From UBA5109 sp963975155 (GTDB lineage Bacteria; Pseudomonadota; Gammaproteobacteria; Pseudomonadales; Pseudohongiellaceae): a stretch of DNA of 64,000 nucleotides. The stretch lies in contig CAXBFG010000001.1 of the NCBI GenBank assembly GCA_963975155.1, positions 1-64,000 on the forward strand, given 5' to 3'. Every line of letters starts with the position of its first letter. Position 1 is the stretch's first letter. The notes below the pieces were generated by a model. The model was not told the DNA's origin. It did not search any database and saw nothing but the letters and a program-made list of their open reading frames with translations. The translations under genes were made by a program, and so were the position numbers. Below are positions 6,505 through 14,881 of the stretch, one piece after another.

Positions 6505-7385
6505 TGAATAAATTTATTGAAATGCAAAGTTTCCGGGCTGTTGTTAATTCAGGCAGCTTTGTTAAAGCGGCGGACGAACTTGGTGTTTCCAAAGCAGCTG
6601 TGTCACGTTACGTCTCAGATCTAGAGTCCAGGCTCGGTGTTAGACTTTTACAAAGGACAACTCGTCGTTTATCGCTGACTGAAGAAGGAGAAATCTTTAA
6701 TAATCGAAGTAGGGACATATTAGCTGAACTTGAAGAAGCTGAAAATGAAATAAGTTCAAGAAGTTCAAGTGTGAGCGGTCAGATCCGGGTAAACGCCCCT
6801 GTCAGCTTTGGCATCAAATATTTAGCAGGACTTTGGGGCAAGTTTCATGATCTATATCCCAATGTGACACTTGATATTACATTATCTGACCAGCTGGTCG
6901 ATTTATTAGATGATAATTTTGATATTGCTATCAGAATTTCACGGTTGACTGATTCAAGTTTGATTAGCAAAAAATTATCTACAACTCGCATGATGCTTTG
7001 CGCTTCACCTTCTTATCTACAAAAAGCGGGGGAACCGATTCAACCGATGGATTTACTTGAGCATCAAATCATAGCTTACAGTTACTGGTCAGGTGGGAAT
7101 GAATGGCGTTTTGATGGTCCTGAAGGGCCGCAGAGTGTAAAAATTAAACCATGGATAAACAGTAATAATGGAGAAACATGTTTAGCTATGGCGCTTGAAA
7201 ATGAGGGCATTATTCTCCAACCATCATTTCTGGTTGAAGAATACATTTCTAAAAAGCATTTAAAAGAAATTCTGCCAGAATACAAGTCTATAGAATTGGG
7301 TATTTATGCTATGTATCCCAGCAGAAAACATGTTGCCTCTAAAACCAGGGCATTAGTAAATTTTTTGTCAGAGTCATTAAATTAG
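6504..7385 (+). CDS. LysR-family transcriptional regulator
   Basis: The protein has 293 aa. Residues 1-60 are a winged HTH (FRAVVNSGSFVKAADELGVSKAAVSRYVSDLESRLGVRLLQRTTRRLSLTEEG pattern). The rest is a periplasmic-binding-like effector domain. It is divergent from the doxX-dioxygenase pair and upstream of a VOC gene, so its effector may be a catechol or quinone. The palindrome that ends on the start codon suggests autorepression, and the lack of a Shine-Dalgarno sequence suggests a leaderless or very short leader transcript. Confidence 0.93.
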   Translation: MNKFIEMQSFRAVVNSGSFVKAADELGVSKAAVSRYVSDLESRLGVRLLQRTTRRLSLTEEGEIFNNRSRDILAELEEAENEISSRSSSVSGQIRVNAPVSFGIKYLAGLWGKFHDLYPNVTLDITLSDQLVDLLDDNFDIAIRISRLTDSSLISKKLSTTRMMLCASPSYLQKAGEPIQPMDLLEHQIIAYSYWSGGNEWRFDGPEGPQSVKIKPWINSNNGETCLAMALENEGIILQPSFLVEEYISKKHLKEILPEYKSIELGIYAMYPSRKHVASKTRALVNFLSESLN

Positions 7386-7494
7386 ATTGAAATTATATTT
7401 TTTATTTAAAAATACCAATGTGACTAGCTAGTGATAAATTCATACATTAATCAAACTATTTTGTAAATTCGATATCTATTAGGAATTTAATTTT

Positions 7495-7932
7495 ATGATT
7501 CACCATCTTTCGATACCGGCAAAAGAGCCACTTTCAGTAGCAAAGGCACTTGTAGAATTATTCGATGGCCATCTAAGTAAATTTGGTCCTTACCCTGATT
7601 CATATATAGCTTGGGCAGGAGATAATAAAGGCACTGCTATTGAGGTTTACCCTATAGGTACTGAGATGTTTCCAGATTCTGGCAATGGGCAAGCAAATTT
7701 TCGGTATGTTCCAGATGCCTCAGGATATACAGCTACTCATGCAACAATTTCTGTAAATAAAACTGTTGAACAAATTTCCTCACTTGCTAATAAACATGGC
7801 TGGAGGGCTATAAAACTTTCAAGGGGTTCTTTCGATGTGATTGAGTTCTGGATTGAAAATCATGTAATGCTTGAGCTAATGACTGCTGAGATGACAGCAG
7901 ATTACTTGAAAGACACTTCCACAGATAATTAA
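7495..7932 (+). CDS. VOC/glyoxalase-like protein, function unknown
   Basis: The protein has 145 aa. The N-terminal MIHHLSIPAKEP strand, the mid-protein TATHATISVN strand and the C-terminal IEFWIENHVMLELM strand are placed like the beta-alpha-beta modules of the vicinal oxygen chelate fold. H4, H83 or E142 could act as metal ligands. It lies 109 bases after lysR on the same strand, so it may belong to the same regulon. A palindromic repeat follows it. The substrate is unknown and the fold call is moderate. Confidence 0.6.
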   Translation: MIHHLSIPAKEPLSVAKALVELFDGHLSKFGPYPDSYIAWAGDNKGTAIEVYPIGTEMFPDSGNGQANFRYVPDASGYTATHATISVNKTVEQISSLANKHGWRAIKLSRGSFDVIEFWIENHVMLELMTAEMTADYLKDTSTDN

Positions 7933-7996
7933 GAATCATATTTCTTATACAGTAGCTATAAAAAAGTTTCAGTAAGCAGAATTACAGGTAATTAGA

Positions 7997-8026
7997 AATG
8001 TCCGCTTTCGGCCATAAGCAGACATT
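7997..8026. repeat. Palindromic repeat P2
   Basis: AATGTCCGCTT and AAGCAGACATT arms around TCGGCCAT. It lies between the VOC gene and the convergent intradiol dioxygenase gene, where it could act as a bidirectional terminator. Confidence 0.8.
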
Positions 8027-8051
8027 AACTCGATAGTATTGGGCACTCCTA

Positions 8052-8930
8052 TTAAAAGGGTCTTGGCCCTTGTCCTCTAGGCGGAGTTCCCTGTTCAATT
8101 TCGCAAAGCTGGTCGCCAAGAGAAGAACGAATCATGATTGTCATCCACGCCATCAAAACGCCATCGGACATTCGTTCTAAATTAAAGGTGAAGTCATCAA
8201 TGGTGTCTGTATCAAATACAAAATCATCTTCATTGCTTGTAGGGGGCTGACCATAGGGGCTGTAATCAGGATGCTTGTCAAAAAGCTCCTGAAGAAACTC
8301 AGATGGGTAAGCAAATTGAGTAGTAAGATACTCCTGCCCTTGCCGATTTGAACGTCTAATTGTTGTATGGACATGAACTGCTCGCGGTCTATACCAGCCC
8401 GGCATACATGTATTGAACCAGACAATACCATTCTGATCGGTCATTTGATGCCCACGAAAAAAACGTGAGGCTAGTGCTTCCAGATTATCACCAGTACAAA
8501 AATCAGGCGTATCTGCAGTCTCACTAGAGTAAATGCCAGAAGCATCACAATGCCAGACATCAATATTGGCGTCACCGACAGGGCGATATTGATCATCGAC
8601 AACTCTGAACCCTAAACGCATTGGCATGCCACCTTTTCCTTCACTAATGTCTTCGCGTTCAGGTGCCAAGTCATCATGGCAGGGACCAACCATCATCGAA
8701 CAAGTTGGTACTCTTATAACATCAGTGACGCTGGAGTTTAAAAATGGATTAGGGTAGGAATTTAACTCCGCCATAGCGGAAGTCCCACCTATGGCCATGC
8801 TTCCTGGATCAAGAGCATTAGAGTTTGCAGTTTGTCCAATAGATGGCCTTATACCCAGTGCCAATCCTGCCATTGAGCCGGCAGTTGTGCTTATAAATTT
8901 CCTTCTAGATGTATATTTTTTATCTCTCAC
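8052..8930 (-). CDS. Tat-exported intradiol ring-cleavage dioxygenase
   Basis: The protein has 292 aa. A twin-arginine signal (SRRKFIS, residues 8-14, then a hydrophobic stretch) predicts folded export to the periplasm. The catalytic domain is of the protocatechuate 3,4-dioxygenase beta type. Non-haem Fe(III) ligands are visible as Y134 (DASGIYS), Y180 (GWYRPR), H186 and H188 (AVHVH). It opens catecholic rings between the two hydroxyls. It stands alone between palindromic repeats P2 and P3, with no muconate pathway genes nearby. Exported intradiol enzymes act on unknown aromatic or hydroxyquinol-like substrates. Confidence 0.92.
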   Translation of the reverse strand: MRDKKYTSRRKFISTTAGSMAGLALGIRPSIGQTANSNALDPGSMAIGGTSAMAELNSYPNPFLNSSVTDVIRVPTCSMMVGPCHDDLAPEREDISEGKGGMPMRLGFRVVDDQYRPVGDANIDVWHCDASGIYSSETADTPDFCTGDNLEALASRFFRGHQMTDQNGIVWFNTCMPGWYRPRAVHVHTTIRRSNRQGQEYLTTQFAYPSEFLQELFDKHPDYSPYGQPPTSNEDDFVFDTDTIDDFTFNLERMSDGVLMAWMTIMIRSSLGDQLCEIEQGTPPRGQGPRPF

Positions 8931-8990
8931 AGTTTGAACCCACCAAAATTCATTGCTTGTTTTATCTAGAATATATAATGATTTATTGTA

Positions 8991-9018
8991 TGTCCGCTTT
9001 GGATAGAAAGCAGGCGTT
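8991..9018. repeat. Palindromic repeat P3
   Basis: TGTCCGCTTT and AAAGCAGGCGTT arms around GGATAG. It lies upstream of the intradiol dioxygenase gene and 133 bases before attR. It shares its GGATAG centre with P4 and P5 rather than the TCGGCC centre of P1 and P2. Confidence 0.78.
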
Positions 9019-9151
9019 TAAAACACTGTAGTAAAAAACGTACCAAAACAGCACTAATTTAGCCTAAATATAATTAAATTAGGCTAAATTGGTACGGTGA
9101 CCAAGACCGCAAGTTATTGATTCGTAATAACCATATTGCTTAAAAGTGCCA

Positions 9152-9198
9152 CTACGAACTAGGGGGTCGCACGTTCGAATCGTGCCGGGTGCGCCATA
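9152..9198 (+). other. attR of genomic island
   Basis: This is an exact 47-base copy of the tRNA-Arg 3' portion at 146-192. The 5' half of the tRNA is missing, so this is not a second tRNA gene. A strong terminator follows at once, which probably was the original terminator of the tRNA before integration. Confidence 0.93.
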
Positions 9199-9202
9199 CA
9201 AT

Positions 9203-9226
9203 AAAAGCCTGCAATTGCAGGCTTTT
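9203..9226. terminator. Perfect palindromic terminator after attR
   Basis: AAAAGCCTGCAA and TTGCAGGCTTTT form a 12-base perfect stem with terminal T run, active in either direction. It is likely the ancestral tRNA-Arg terminator. Confidence 0.8.
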
Positions 9227-9239
9227 GCATATCTGGAGG

Positions 9240-9298
9240 AATCAAATTACTCTGACCCCTTTGATTAGAGTAATCAAATTACTCTGACCCCTTTGATT
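9240..9298. repeat. Tandem 27-base repeat with ACTCTGACCCC motif
   Basis: The unit AATCAAATTACTCTGACCCC plus TTTGATT occurs at 9240-9266 and 9272-9298, joined by AGAGT. AATCAAA/TTTGATT at the unit ends makes each copy hairpin-like. Similar ACTCTGACCCC words are scattered in many gammaproteobacterial genomes. Confidence 0.75.
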
Positions 9299-9403
9299 TT
9301 GCTTAATTATTTTGATCAGTATCAATAATTTTTTTTTAAAAATGCCCATCATATGCAAGAGGATATATTAACTATTTTCATAAGCGGTAGAAGGGTTTGG
9401 ATT

Positions 9404-9868
9404 ATGTCAGCGATTCGTAATACTTTTTTCATGTTTTTATGCATGTCTCTGATACTGGGTGGGTGTGCCAGCAATCAGGGGCAGCAGGAGCAGGCAGGGA
9501 TGGTTCTTGGCGGTGTGCTTGGTGGCGTGCTTGGTTCCCAGGTCGGTGATGGAAGCGGAAGGACGGCAGCTATCATTGCCGGAACCTTGATAGGGGCCTC
9601 AATTGGTAGCGCAATAGGTCAATCTATGGATGAGGTGGATCGTATGAAAACAGCACAAACACTCGAGACAGTCCGCACTGGCGTGCAGTCCCGTTGGAGG
9701 AACCCGGATTCAGGTTACAGTTATACGGTAGTTCCTACCCGTACCTATGAAACGACAGAGGGTCCATGCCGTGAATATACCATTGATGCAGAAATAGATG
9801 GCCGAATCGAGAAAGTGTCCGGAACGGCATGCAGAAGTTCAGATGGCAGTTGGGTAGTGCAAAATTAA
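9404..9868 (+). CDS. Glycine-zipper outer-membrane lipoprotein (17-kDa antigen-like)
   Basis: The protein has 154 aa from the ATG at 9404. An upstream in-frame ATG at 9353 would bury the signal peptide, so I reject it. A lipobox LILGGC places the lipidated Cys at residue 21. Next comes a glycine-zipper segment (GMVLGGVLGGVLGSQVGDGSGRTAAIIAGTLIGASIGSAIG pattern, about 33-75) typical of Rickettsia 17-kDa/SlyB-like proteins. A C-terminal surface-antigen domain (YSYTVVPTRTYE, GPCREY, GTACR) closes the protein. It is probably an outer-membrane envelope-integrity lipoprotein, and it is the first gene right of the island. Confidence 0.85.
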   Translation: MSAIRNTFFMFLCMSLILGGCASNQGQQEQAGMVLGGVLGGVLGSQVGDGSGRTAAIIAGTLIGASIGSAIGQSMDEVDRMKTAQTLETVRTGVQSRWRNPDSGYSYTVVPTRTYETTEGPCREYTIDAEIDGRIEKVSGTACRSSDGSWVVQN

Positions 9869-10003
9869 ATTACATTGCATAGCGATACCGATTATCACAT
9901 GAGTTAAGCACTGAATTGGAGGCTCCTCGAAATAACCTGATTCTTTTGAATACAAAATACCTGGTCAACTATTTGATGTAGGTTTCAGTGACATAACGGC
10001 GCA

Positions 10004-12373
10004 TTAAGTTACGGCAGACTTGAAGACCTCATTCAGCTGAGTGACGGGAAGAAATTCAATTTCTTCCCTGATTTTTTTGTCTATATCTTCAAGGTCAGCC
10101 ATGTTACTTGCGGGCAAAATGATTCTCTTTATCCCTGATCTGCGGGCTGCCAGCACCTTTTCCTTAATACCACCCACGGGCAGCACCAGACCCGCTAAGG
10201 TGATTTCGCCAGTCATTGCCGTATCGCTGCGCACTGCTTTTTGAGTAAAAAGGGAAAATAAAGAAGTGGCAATCGTGACCCCTGCAGAAGGGCCGTCCTT
10301 GGGTATGGCGCCAGCCGGGACATGAATGTGTACACTGCTTTCACGTAATTGTTCTATGGCAATACCAAGCAATTCTGCGTTTGACAAAATATAGCTTTGC
10401 GCTGTTTGCGCGGACTCCTTCATGACTTCTCCTAGTTGTCCGGTAAGTAGTAAGCCTGATCCTTTAGGTATGAGGGCAGATTCCACATAGAGTACATCAC
10501 CACCAGACTCGGTCCAGGCCAGCCCCGGGGTTATGCCAGGTGCTAAGGTATGACGCATCTCTTCTATAAAAAATCGTTCGCGCCCCAGCAGTTCAGTGAG
10601 CATGGCTTCATTTAGTGTGACTTTACTTTCATTATTATCGACTAAAATAGTCAATGCTTTTCTTATTGTCTTTGCCAACTGACGACTCAATTCCCGGACA
10701 CCAGCCTCGCGTGTATAACGCCGGATAATTTTCCCCACAACTTCATCGGGTATCACAATCTCGCTGCTGCTTAAATTTATTTCATGCAGTTGTTGTGGAA
10801 TTAAATATTTTTTTGCTATTTGTATTTTTTCCTCTTCGGTATATCCGCTTAGGCGGAGTACTTCCATACGGTCAAGTAGTGGCCTGGGTATAGTGTCCAA
10901 GGTATTTGCGGTGGCAAGAAAAAATACATTAGAAAGATCAAAGGGAAGCTCAAGATAATTATCACGGAAATTAATATTTTGGGACGGATCGAGAATTTCC
11001 ATCAATGCAGCAGAGGGGTCGCCCCGGTAATCCCGACCAAGTTTATCGACCTCATCAAGCATTATCAGTGGATTCTTTGTCCCGGTTCGTTGAATTGCCT
11101 GTATAATCCTGCCTGGCATCGCGCCGATATAAGTTTTTCTATGACCTCTTAACTCGGCCTCATCATGTAAGCCTCCTAAACTGATACGTTCAAACTTTCT
11201 ACCTAGCGCATTGGCCATTGATTCGCCCATTGAAGTTTTACCGACACCTGGAGGGCCAACAAAACAAAGAATAGGCGACTTTGCTCTGGGGTTGCGTTTG
11301 TAGATGGCCAGGTGTTCAACGATGCGCTCCTTAATTTCTTTTAAACCAAAATGATCTTCATCCAGAACTTTTCTGGCATGCATTAAATCTAAATTATCCT
11401 CTGTCAGTTTATTCCAGGGTAATTCAATAATTAATTCCAGATACTCTCTGATTATTCTATGGTCATGCGCCTGAGGTGAGGTTTTTTTGAGACGCTCAAG
11501 TTCTTTCAGCGCAGTCTGCTTTGTTTCTTCTGGTAAATCAGCATCGTCTATTTTGCCTTCAAGCATATCAATTTCGGCCTGTTCCGGATTTTCTTCTCCT
11601 AATTCCTTCTGAATCTCTTCCAGTTGCCTGCGTAACATATACTTGCGTTGTTCTTCCGAAATATTACCAGCGGCCTGCTTGGCAATATCCTGTTGGAGCT
11701 TGAGAACCTGTAGCTCATTATTAAGGAAATCATGCAGTAAGCTTAATGCTTCTAGGCGGGTTTTAACCTCAAGTATAGATTGTTGTTGTTCTATGCTGAG
11801 ATGCAATAGGGAGCAAAGTGAAAATACCTGATCAAGCGGATCTTTGAATTGGTGTAGCATTTTTGTTAACAGGCCTTTGGGCCAGTTGTTGGAAATAAGC
11901 GTATCAATTTGGCTCACTTGTTCGAGGATTTCTCGATGCATGGCTTCTGTTTCATTGCTTTGATCTGTAGGTAAGGGAATTATTTCAAATTTAGCTTGTT
12001 GATACGGTAAGGTATCGTCAATGTCTTTGATCATCACCCTTTCCAGTCCTTGCAGTGTGATGCTTAAGAAATTGTTTGGTAGTCTTTGCATCTGGCTAAT
12101 AGCGACCTTTGTCCCAACATGATAAAGGTCTTCAAGTGAAGTCTTTTCTTCATTTAGATTACGCTTTGTACTGACGACTAATGTTTTTTCTTCACTGGAC
12201 AGTGCTTGCTCAATTGCTGCTATGGAACGTGGCCTGTTAACAATCAGGGTTTGTTCAATATGTACGAAAATGACAATATCGCTAACTGCTAGTAAGGGTA
12301 AAATTTCCTGGGAGTTAGTGCTAAGCATATTAATTGTGTCTGGAATCGTGAAGTTGAATAAAGAGTATGCCAT
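10004..12373 (-). CDS. lon: ATP-dependent protease Lon (LonA type)
   Basis: The protein has 789 aa. The N-terminal substrate-binding domain (1-200) is followed by a coiled-coil region (about 200-270), an AAA+ module with Walker A GPPGVGKTS and Walker B LIMLDEVD, and a C-terminal Ser-Lys protease domain with S696 (PKDGPSAGV) and K739 (GGIKEK). It degrades misfolded and regulatory proteins in the cytoplasm. Its start overlaps the end of the upstream hsp20 gene by 44 bases. No clpPX genes are adjacent, so this may be a second, stress-linked Lon rather than the housekeeping copy. Confidence 0.96.
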   Translation of the reverse strand: MAYSLFNFTIPDTINMLSTNSQEILPLLAVSDIVIFVHIEQTLIVNRPRSIAAIEQALSSEEKTLVVSTKRNLNEEKTSLEDLYHVGTKVAISQMQRLPNNFLSITLQGLERVMIKDIDDTLPYQQAKFEIIPLPTDQSNETEAMHREILEQVSQIDTLISNNWPKGLLTKMLHQFKDPLDQVFSLCSLLHLSIEQQQSILEVKTRLEALSLLHDFLNNELQVLKLQQDIAKQAAGNISEEQRKYMLRRQLEEIQKELGEENPEQAEIDMLEGKIDDADLPEETKQTALKELERLKKTSPQAHDHRIIREYLELIIELPWNKLTEDNLDLMHARKVLDEDHFGLKEIKERIVEHLAIYKRNPRAKSPILCFVGPPGVGKTSMGESMANALGRKFERISLGGLHDEAELRGHRKTYIGAMPGRIIQAIQRTGTKNPLIMLDEVDKLGRDYRGDPSAALMEILDPSQNINFRDNYLELPFDLSNVFFLATANTLDTIPRPLLDRMEVLRLSGYTEEEKIQIAKKYLIPQQLHEINLSSSEIVIPDEVVGKIIRRYTREAGVRELSRQLAKTIRKALTILVDNNESKVTLNEAMLTELLGRERFFIEEMRHTLAPGITPGLAWTESGGDVLYVESALIPKGSGLLLTGQLGEVMKESAQTAQSYILSNAELLGIAIEQLRESSVHIHVPAGAIPKDGPSAGVTIATSLFSLFTQKAVRSDTAMTGEITLAGLVLPVGGIKEKVLAARRSGIKRIILPASNMADLEDIDKKIREEIEFLPVTQLNEVFKSAVT

Positions 12374-12641
12374 CCTGATAATTCGAATGGATTTTTGATG
12401 AATCTATTTCAAAGGGTAATTCTATGACTCGTTCAAATTTGCTGTATCTTATTTCCAGGGAGTGGTAAACAAAGTGTTTATTTACCAACGTATCTCGCCT
12501 GACACCTTTTATAATTAATCGGTTTTGATCTGTACTGATTTCAATTTCATGTTCATAAATACCTGCTAAATCCAGCTTCACATACCACTGAGCACCTGAA
12601 TACAATATATCAACTGAAGGCTGCCAGGCGATTAAAGACAT
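12330..12641 (-). CDS. Small heat-shock protein, Hsp20/alpha-crystallin family
   Basis: This 103-aa protein consists almost only of an alpha-crystallin domain. It has WQPSVDILYSGAQWYVKLDLAGI at the N-terminus, then EIEISTDQNRLIIKGVR and a FERVIELPFEID...DGILFIQL end. The usual C-terminal I-x-I anchor is not evident, and the N-terminal arm is very short, so oligomerisation may be limited. It overlaps lon by 44 bases in another frame, giving a coupled holdase-protease pair. The FNR-like box at 12801 lies about 160 bases upstream. Confidence 0.85.
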   Translation of the reverse strand: MSLIAWQPSVDILYSGAQWYVKLDLAGIYEHEIEISTDQNRLIIKGVRRDTLVNKHFVYHSLEIRYSKFERVIELPFEIDSSKIHSNYQDGILFIQLHDSRHN

Positions 12642-12800
12642 GGTTTATTCTCTTTAGGTTTCTCTTACAGGGCTGATTCAGGATGATCATTACGTGCTAA
12701 ACGATATGATGTCCCCATTAGTATTTATCATAAACGGATACTGATTCATGGCCGCTTATATTCCCAGGCTTCAGGATATACATTAGCCTTCATTTAGGAG

Positions 12801-12814
12801 TTGACTTAGGTCAA
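12801..12814. promoter_or_regulatory. FNR/ANR-like box between hsp20-lon and fbaB
   Basis: TTGACTTAGGTCAA is a perfect dyad that fits the TTGAY-N4-RTCAA consensus of FNR/ANR-type oxygen regulators. It lies 70 bases before the fbaB start codon, a distance suitable for activation, and about 160 bases before hsp20 on the other strand. The assignment rests on the motif only. Confidence 0.55.
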
Positions 12815-12883
12815 TCTCTAAGTGGCAAAAAAGTTTAGAGTAGTCGCCAGGCTGGGAAAAAAATCACGGTAACCGGAAAGAAT

Positions 12884-13933
12884 ATGACAGATATTGCCGC
12901 CATATTAAAAGATGAAGCTGAGAGCCTGCTGGGATATACCTGTAAGGGCATTCCTCGGCAGGACATACATTTACCTGGTGTCGATTTTATTGACCGCATC
13001 ATGATTGACAGTGATCGTTCACCCAGGGTGCTTTGCAATCTTCAGCGTCTTTATAATCATGGTCGTTTGCAGCAGACAGGCTACCTTTCAATTTTGCCGG
13101 TGGATCAGGGAGTTGAGCATTCAGCAGGAGCATCGTTCGCTCCCAATCCAATTTATTTCGATCCGGAAAATATCGTTAAACTGGCAATAGAGGGCGGTTG
13201 TAATGCAGTTGCTTCGACATTGGGGGTGCTGGGAATCACCTCAAGGAAGTATGCTCATAAAATACCTTTTATTGTAAAGCTTAACCATAATGAGTTACTA
13301 AGCTATCCCAATCATTATGACCAGACCATGTTTGCAAGTGTCGAGCAGGCTTTTAATCTGGGGGCAAGTGCTGTCGGAGCGACAGTTTACTTTGGCTCGG
13401 AAGAATCTCGTCGACAAATTACTGAAGTGAGTGAGGCATTTGCCTATGCACATGAACTTGGTTTGGTTACGGTGCTCTGGGCTTACCTGAGAAACGAGAA
13501 TTTCAAAAAAGAAGAAGGGGATTTCCATACCGCTGCCGATTTAACCGGGCAAGCCAACCATCTGGCGGCAACTATTGGCGCGGATATCATCAAACAGAAG
13601 CAGGCACAAATAAATGGGGGCTACACTGCTTTGAAATTTGGCAAAACGCATGACAAGGTCTATACGAAACTTTGCAGTGATCACCCGATAGATATGGTCA
13701 GGTATCAGGTTGCTAACTGTTATATGGGCAGGGTCGGTATGATTAATTCAGGTGGTCCTTCAGGTAAAGATGATTTACACCAGGCTGTAAGGACGGCAGT
13801 GATTAATAAGAGAGCTGGAGGCATGGGGATGATTTCCGGGAGGAAATCATTTCAGAAACCAATGCAAGAAGGTATTAAACTTCTGAACAGTATCCAGGAT
13901 GTCTATTTATCAGCTACTGTGACAATTGCATAA
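12884..13933 (+). CDS. fbaB: Fructose-bisphosphate aldolase class I (DhnA/FbaB type)
   Basis: The protein has 349 aa and matches the E. coli FbaB pattern from end to end: MTDIA start, GYLSILPVDQGVEHSAGASF, KLNHNE, YFGSEESRRQI, ADLTGQANHLAATIGADI, and TAVINKRAGGMGMI near the end. The Schiff-base lysine is in the IIKQKQ motif. It cleaves fructose-1,6-bisphosphate to DHAP and glyceraldehyde-3-phosphate, or runs in reverse in gluconeogenesis, without a metal. The upstream FNR-like dyad suggests low-oxygen control. It is a single gene. Confidence 0.97.
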   Translation: MTDIAAILKDEAESLLGYTCKGIPRQDIHLPGVDFIDRIMIDSDRSPRVLCNLQRLYNHGRLQQTGYLSILPVDQGVEHSAGASFAPNPIYFDPENIVKLAIEGGCNAVASTLGVLGITSRKYAHKIPFIVKLNHNELLSYPNHYDQTMFASVEQAFNLGASAVGATVYFGSEESRRQITEVSEAFAYAHELGLVTVLWAYLRNENFKKEEGDFHTAADLTGQANHLAATIGADIIKQKQAQINGGYTALKFGKTHDKVYTKLCSDHPIDMVRYQVANCYMGRVGMINSGGPSGKDDLHQAVRTAVINKRAGGMGMISGRKSFQKPMQEGIKLLNSIQDVYLSATVTIA

Positions 13934-14111
13934 TTGAGCTAGGAATCCGGCTTTTCCCTATAGGAATTTGGTGAAGTCGGGATGATGTCTTAAATCAAAA
14001 ATGTATCTGATTTTATACTTATCTTAAGGTTGCTATTTCCCAGAACAAAAAAGTTAACCAGCGTAAACATGCGATCGTTCTTTGCATAATGAAATCATTA
14101 TTTAAATCATG

Positions 14112-14138
14112 AAAAAAGGCGGCCAGGCCGCCCTTTTT
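14112..14138. terminator. Bidirectional rho-independent terminator
   Basis: GGCGGCC-A-GGCCGCC with A run before and T run after. It ends the minus-strand small secreted-protein gene (stop at 14157) and can also stop transcripts from fbaB. Confidence 0.85.
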
Positions 14139-14156
14139 AATTATGCAACTGAACTA

Positions 14157-14429
14157 TCAATTGGTGGTCGTGGTAGTCGTACTGCCAGAACTCTGGGTAT
14201 TGGTAGTCGTGGTCGTCGTTGTAGAAATCACCGTCGCTGGCAAAGGGTCGTCATCATCAATCGCCTCGGCAACAATAACACCTGCTATCAGGATTCCACC
14301 TATAATAACGGCGGTATCTGTTGATACGCCGGCAATAGTTCCGGCCTGGGCATTAGCTTGCATTGAAGTAAGATTTGCCATAAAAATGGTCAATATCACG
14401 ACAAGCACTTTTTTTACTAATATTCTCAC
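14157..14429 (-). CDS. Small secreted Thr-rich protein, function unknown
   Basis: The protein has 90 aa. A signal peptide (basic MRILVKK then a hydrophobic core to ANAQA) is followed by a glycine-rich hydrophobic segment (VIIGGILIAGVIVAEAI), an acidic DDDDP turn and a Thr/Ser tail with two TTTTTT runs. A terminator follows the stop. The reading frame has the coding bias of the strand rather than of the opposite overlapping frames. Similar short periplasmic or envelope proteins occur in gammaproteobacteria, with no known role. Confidence 0.7.
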   Translation of the reverse strand: MRILVKKVLVVILTIFMANLTSMQANAQAGTIAGVSTDTAVIIGGILIAGVIVAEAIDDDDPLPATVISTTTTTTTNTQSSGSTTTTTTN

Positions 14430-14606
14430 TACACTCCTCCTATTGATTTAACTGATAACAGCCACTTTTTCTTCAGTCTTTATTCTTCATTTTTTTGTTA
14501 AGTGACCAGCGCCGATAATAACACTATTATTGATTTTTAAAGCAGTTTTATATATTTAAAAACTGATAACTTATAATTGTCTGGAATTAAAACTTTGCAT
14601 ATGTTA

Positions 14607-14678
14607 ACTCACCCAGGCATGTCGTAAATCATAGCAGCTAAAATAAGCAATACCTGTTTTATGTAAATCGTAGCGCAG
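14607..14678 (-). pseudogene. Relic of a tyrosine recombinase catalytic domain
   Basis: Read on the minus strand, 24 codons give LRYDLHKTGIAYFSC followed by YDLRHAWVS. This aligns with residues 262-283 of the island integrase (ALIKSGITDFRWHDLRHTWAS). The HxxR box is preserved as YDLRH. Sequence on both sides has decayed, and no start or tyrosine motif remains. It marks a former integrated element in the 14430-14881 gap. The rest of that 452-base gap shows nothing else I can name. Confidence 0.75.
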
Positions 14679-14881
14679 GAAAGGAAGTATCTTTTTTCAG
14701 GTGATAAGTAAGCAGAAAAATATTATCACTTACAATATGAATTTGTGCTGATAGAAAAGCAGGGTCATCACGAGTATTCTGCCGCTAACTTCACTTCTGT
14801 ACTGCGACAATATGTCACATTCTCAACTATGGAACGGTACCCTACAATTGCCCTATGGATTAAAGTCTTCGGGGTTTCGAC

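Noticed and set aside
9152..9198. Second tRNA-Arg gene
   Set aside because: Only the 3' 47 bases are present. D-arm and 5' acceptor strand are missing, so it is an att copy.
1..9200. Prophage
   Set aside because: Integrase, excisionase-like and CI-like genes are present, but no replication, capsid, tail or lysis genes. The remaining cargo is cassettes and metabolic genes.
9353..9403. Upstream start of the glycine-zipper lipoprotein
   Set aside because: It would put 17 residues in front of a good signal peptide and lipobox. The ATG at 9404 is the natural start.
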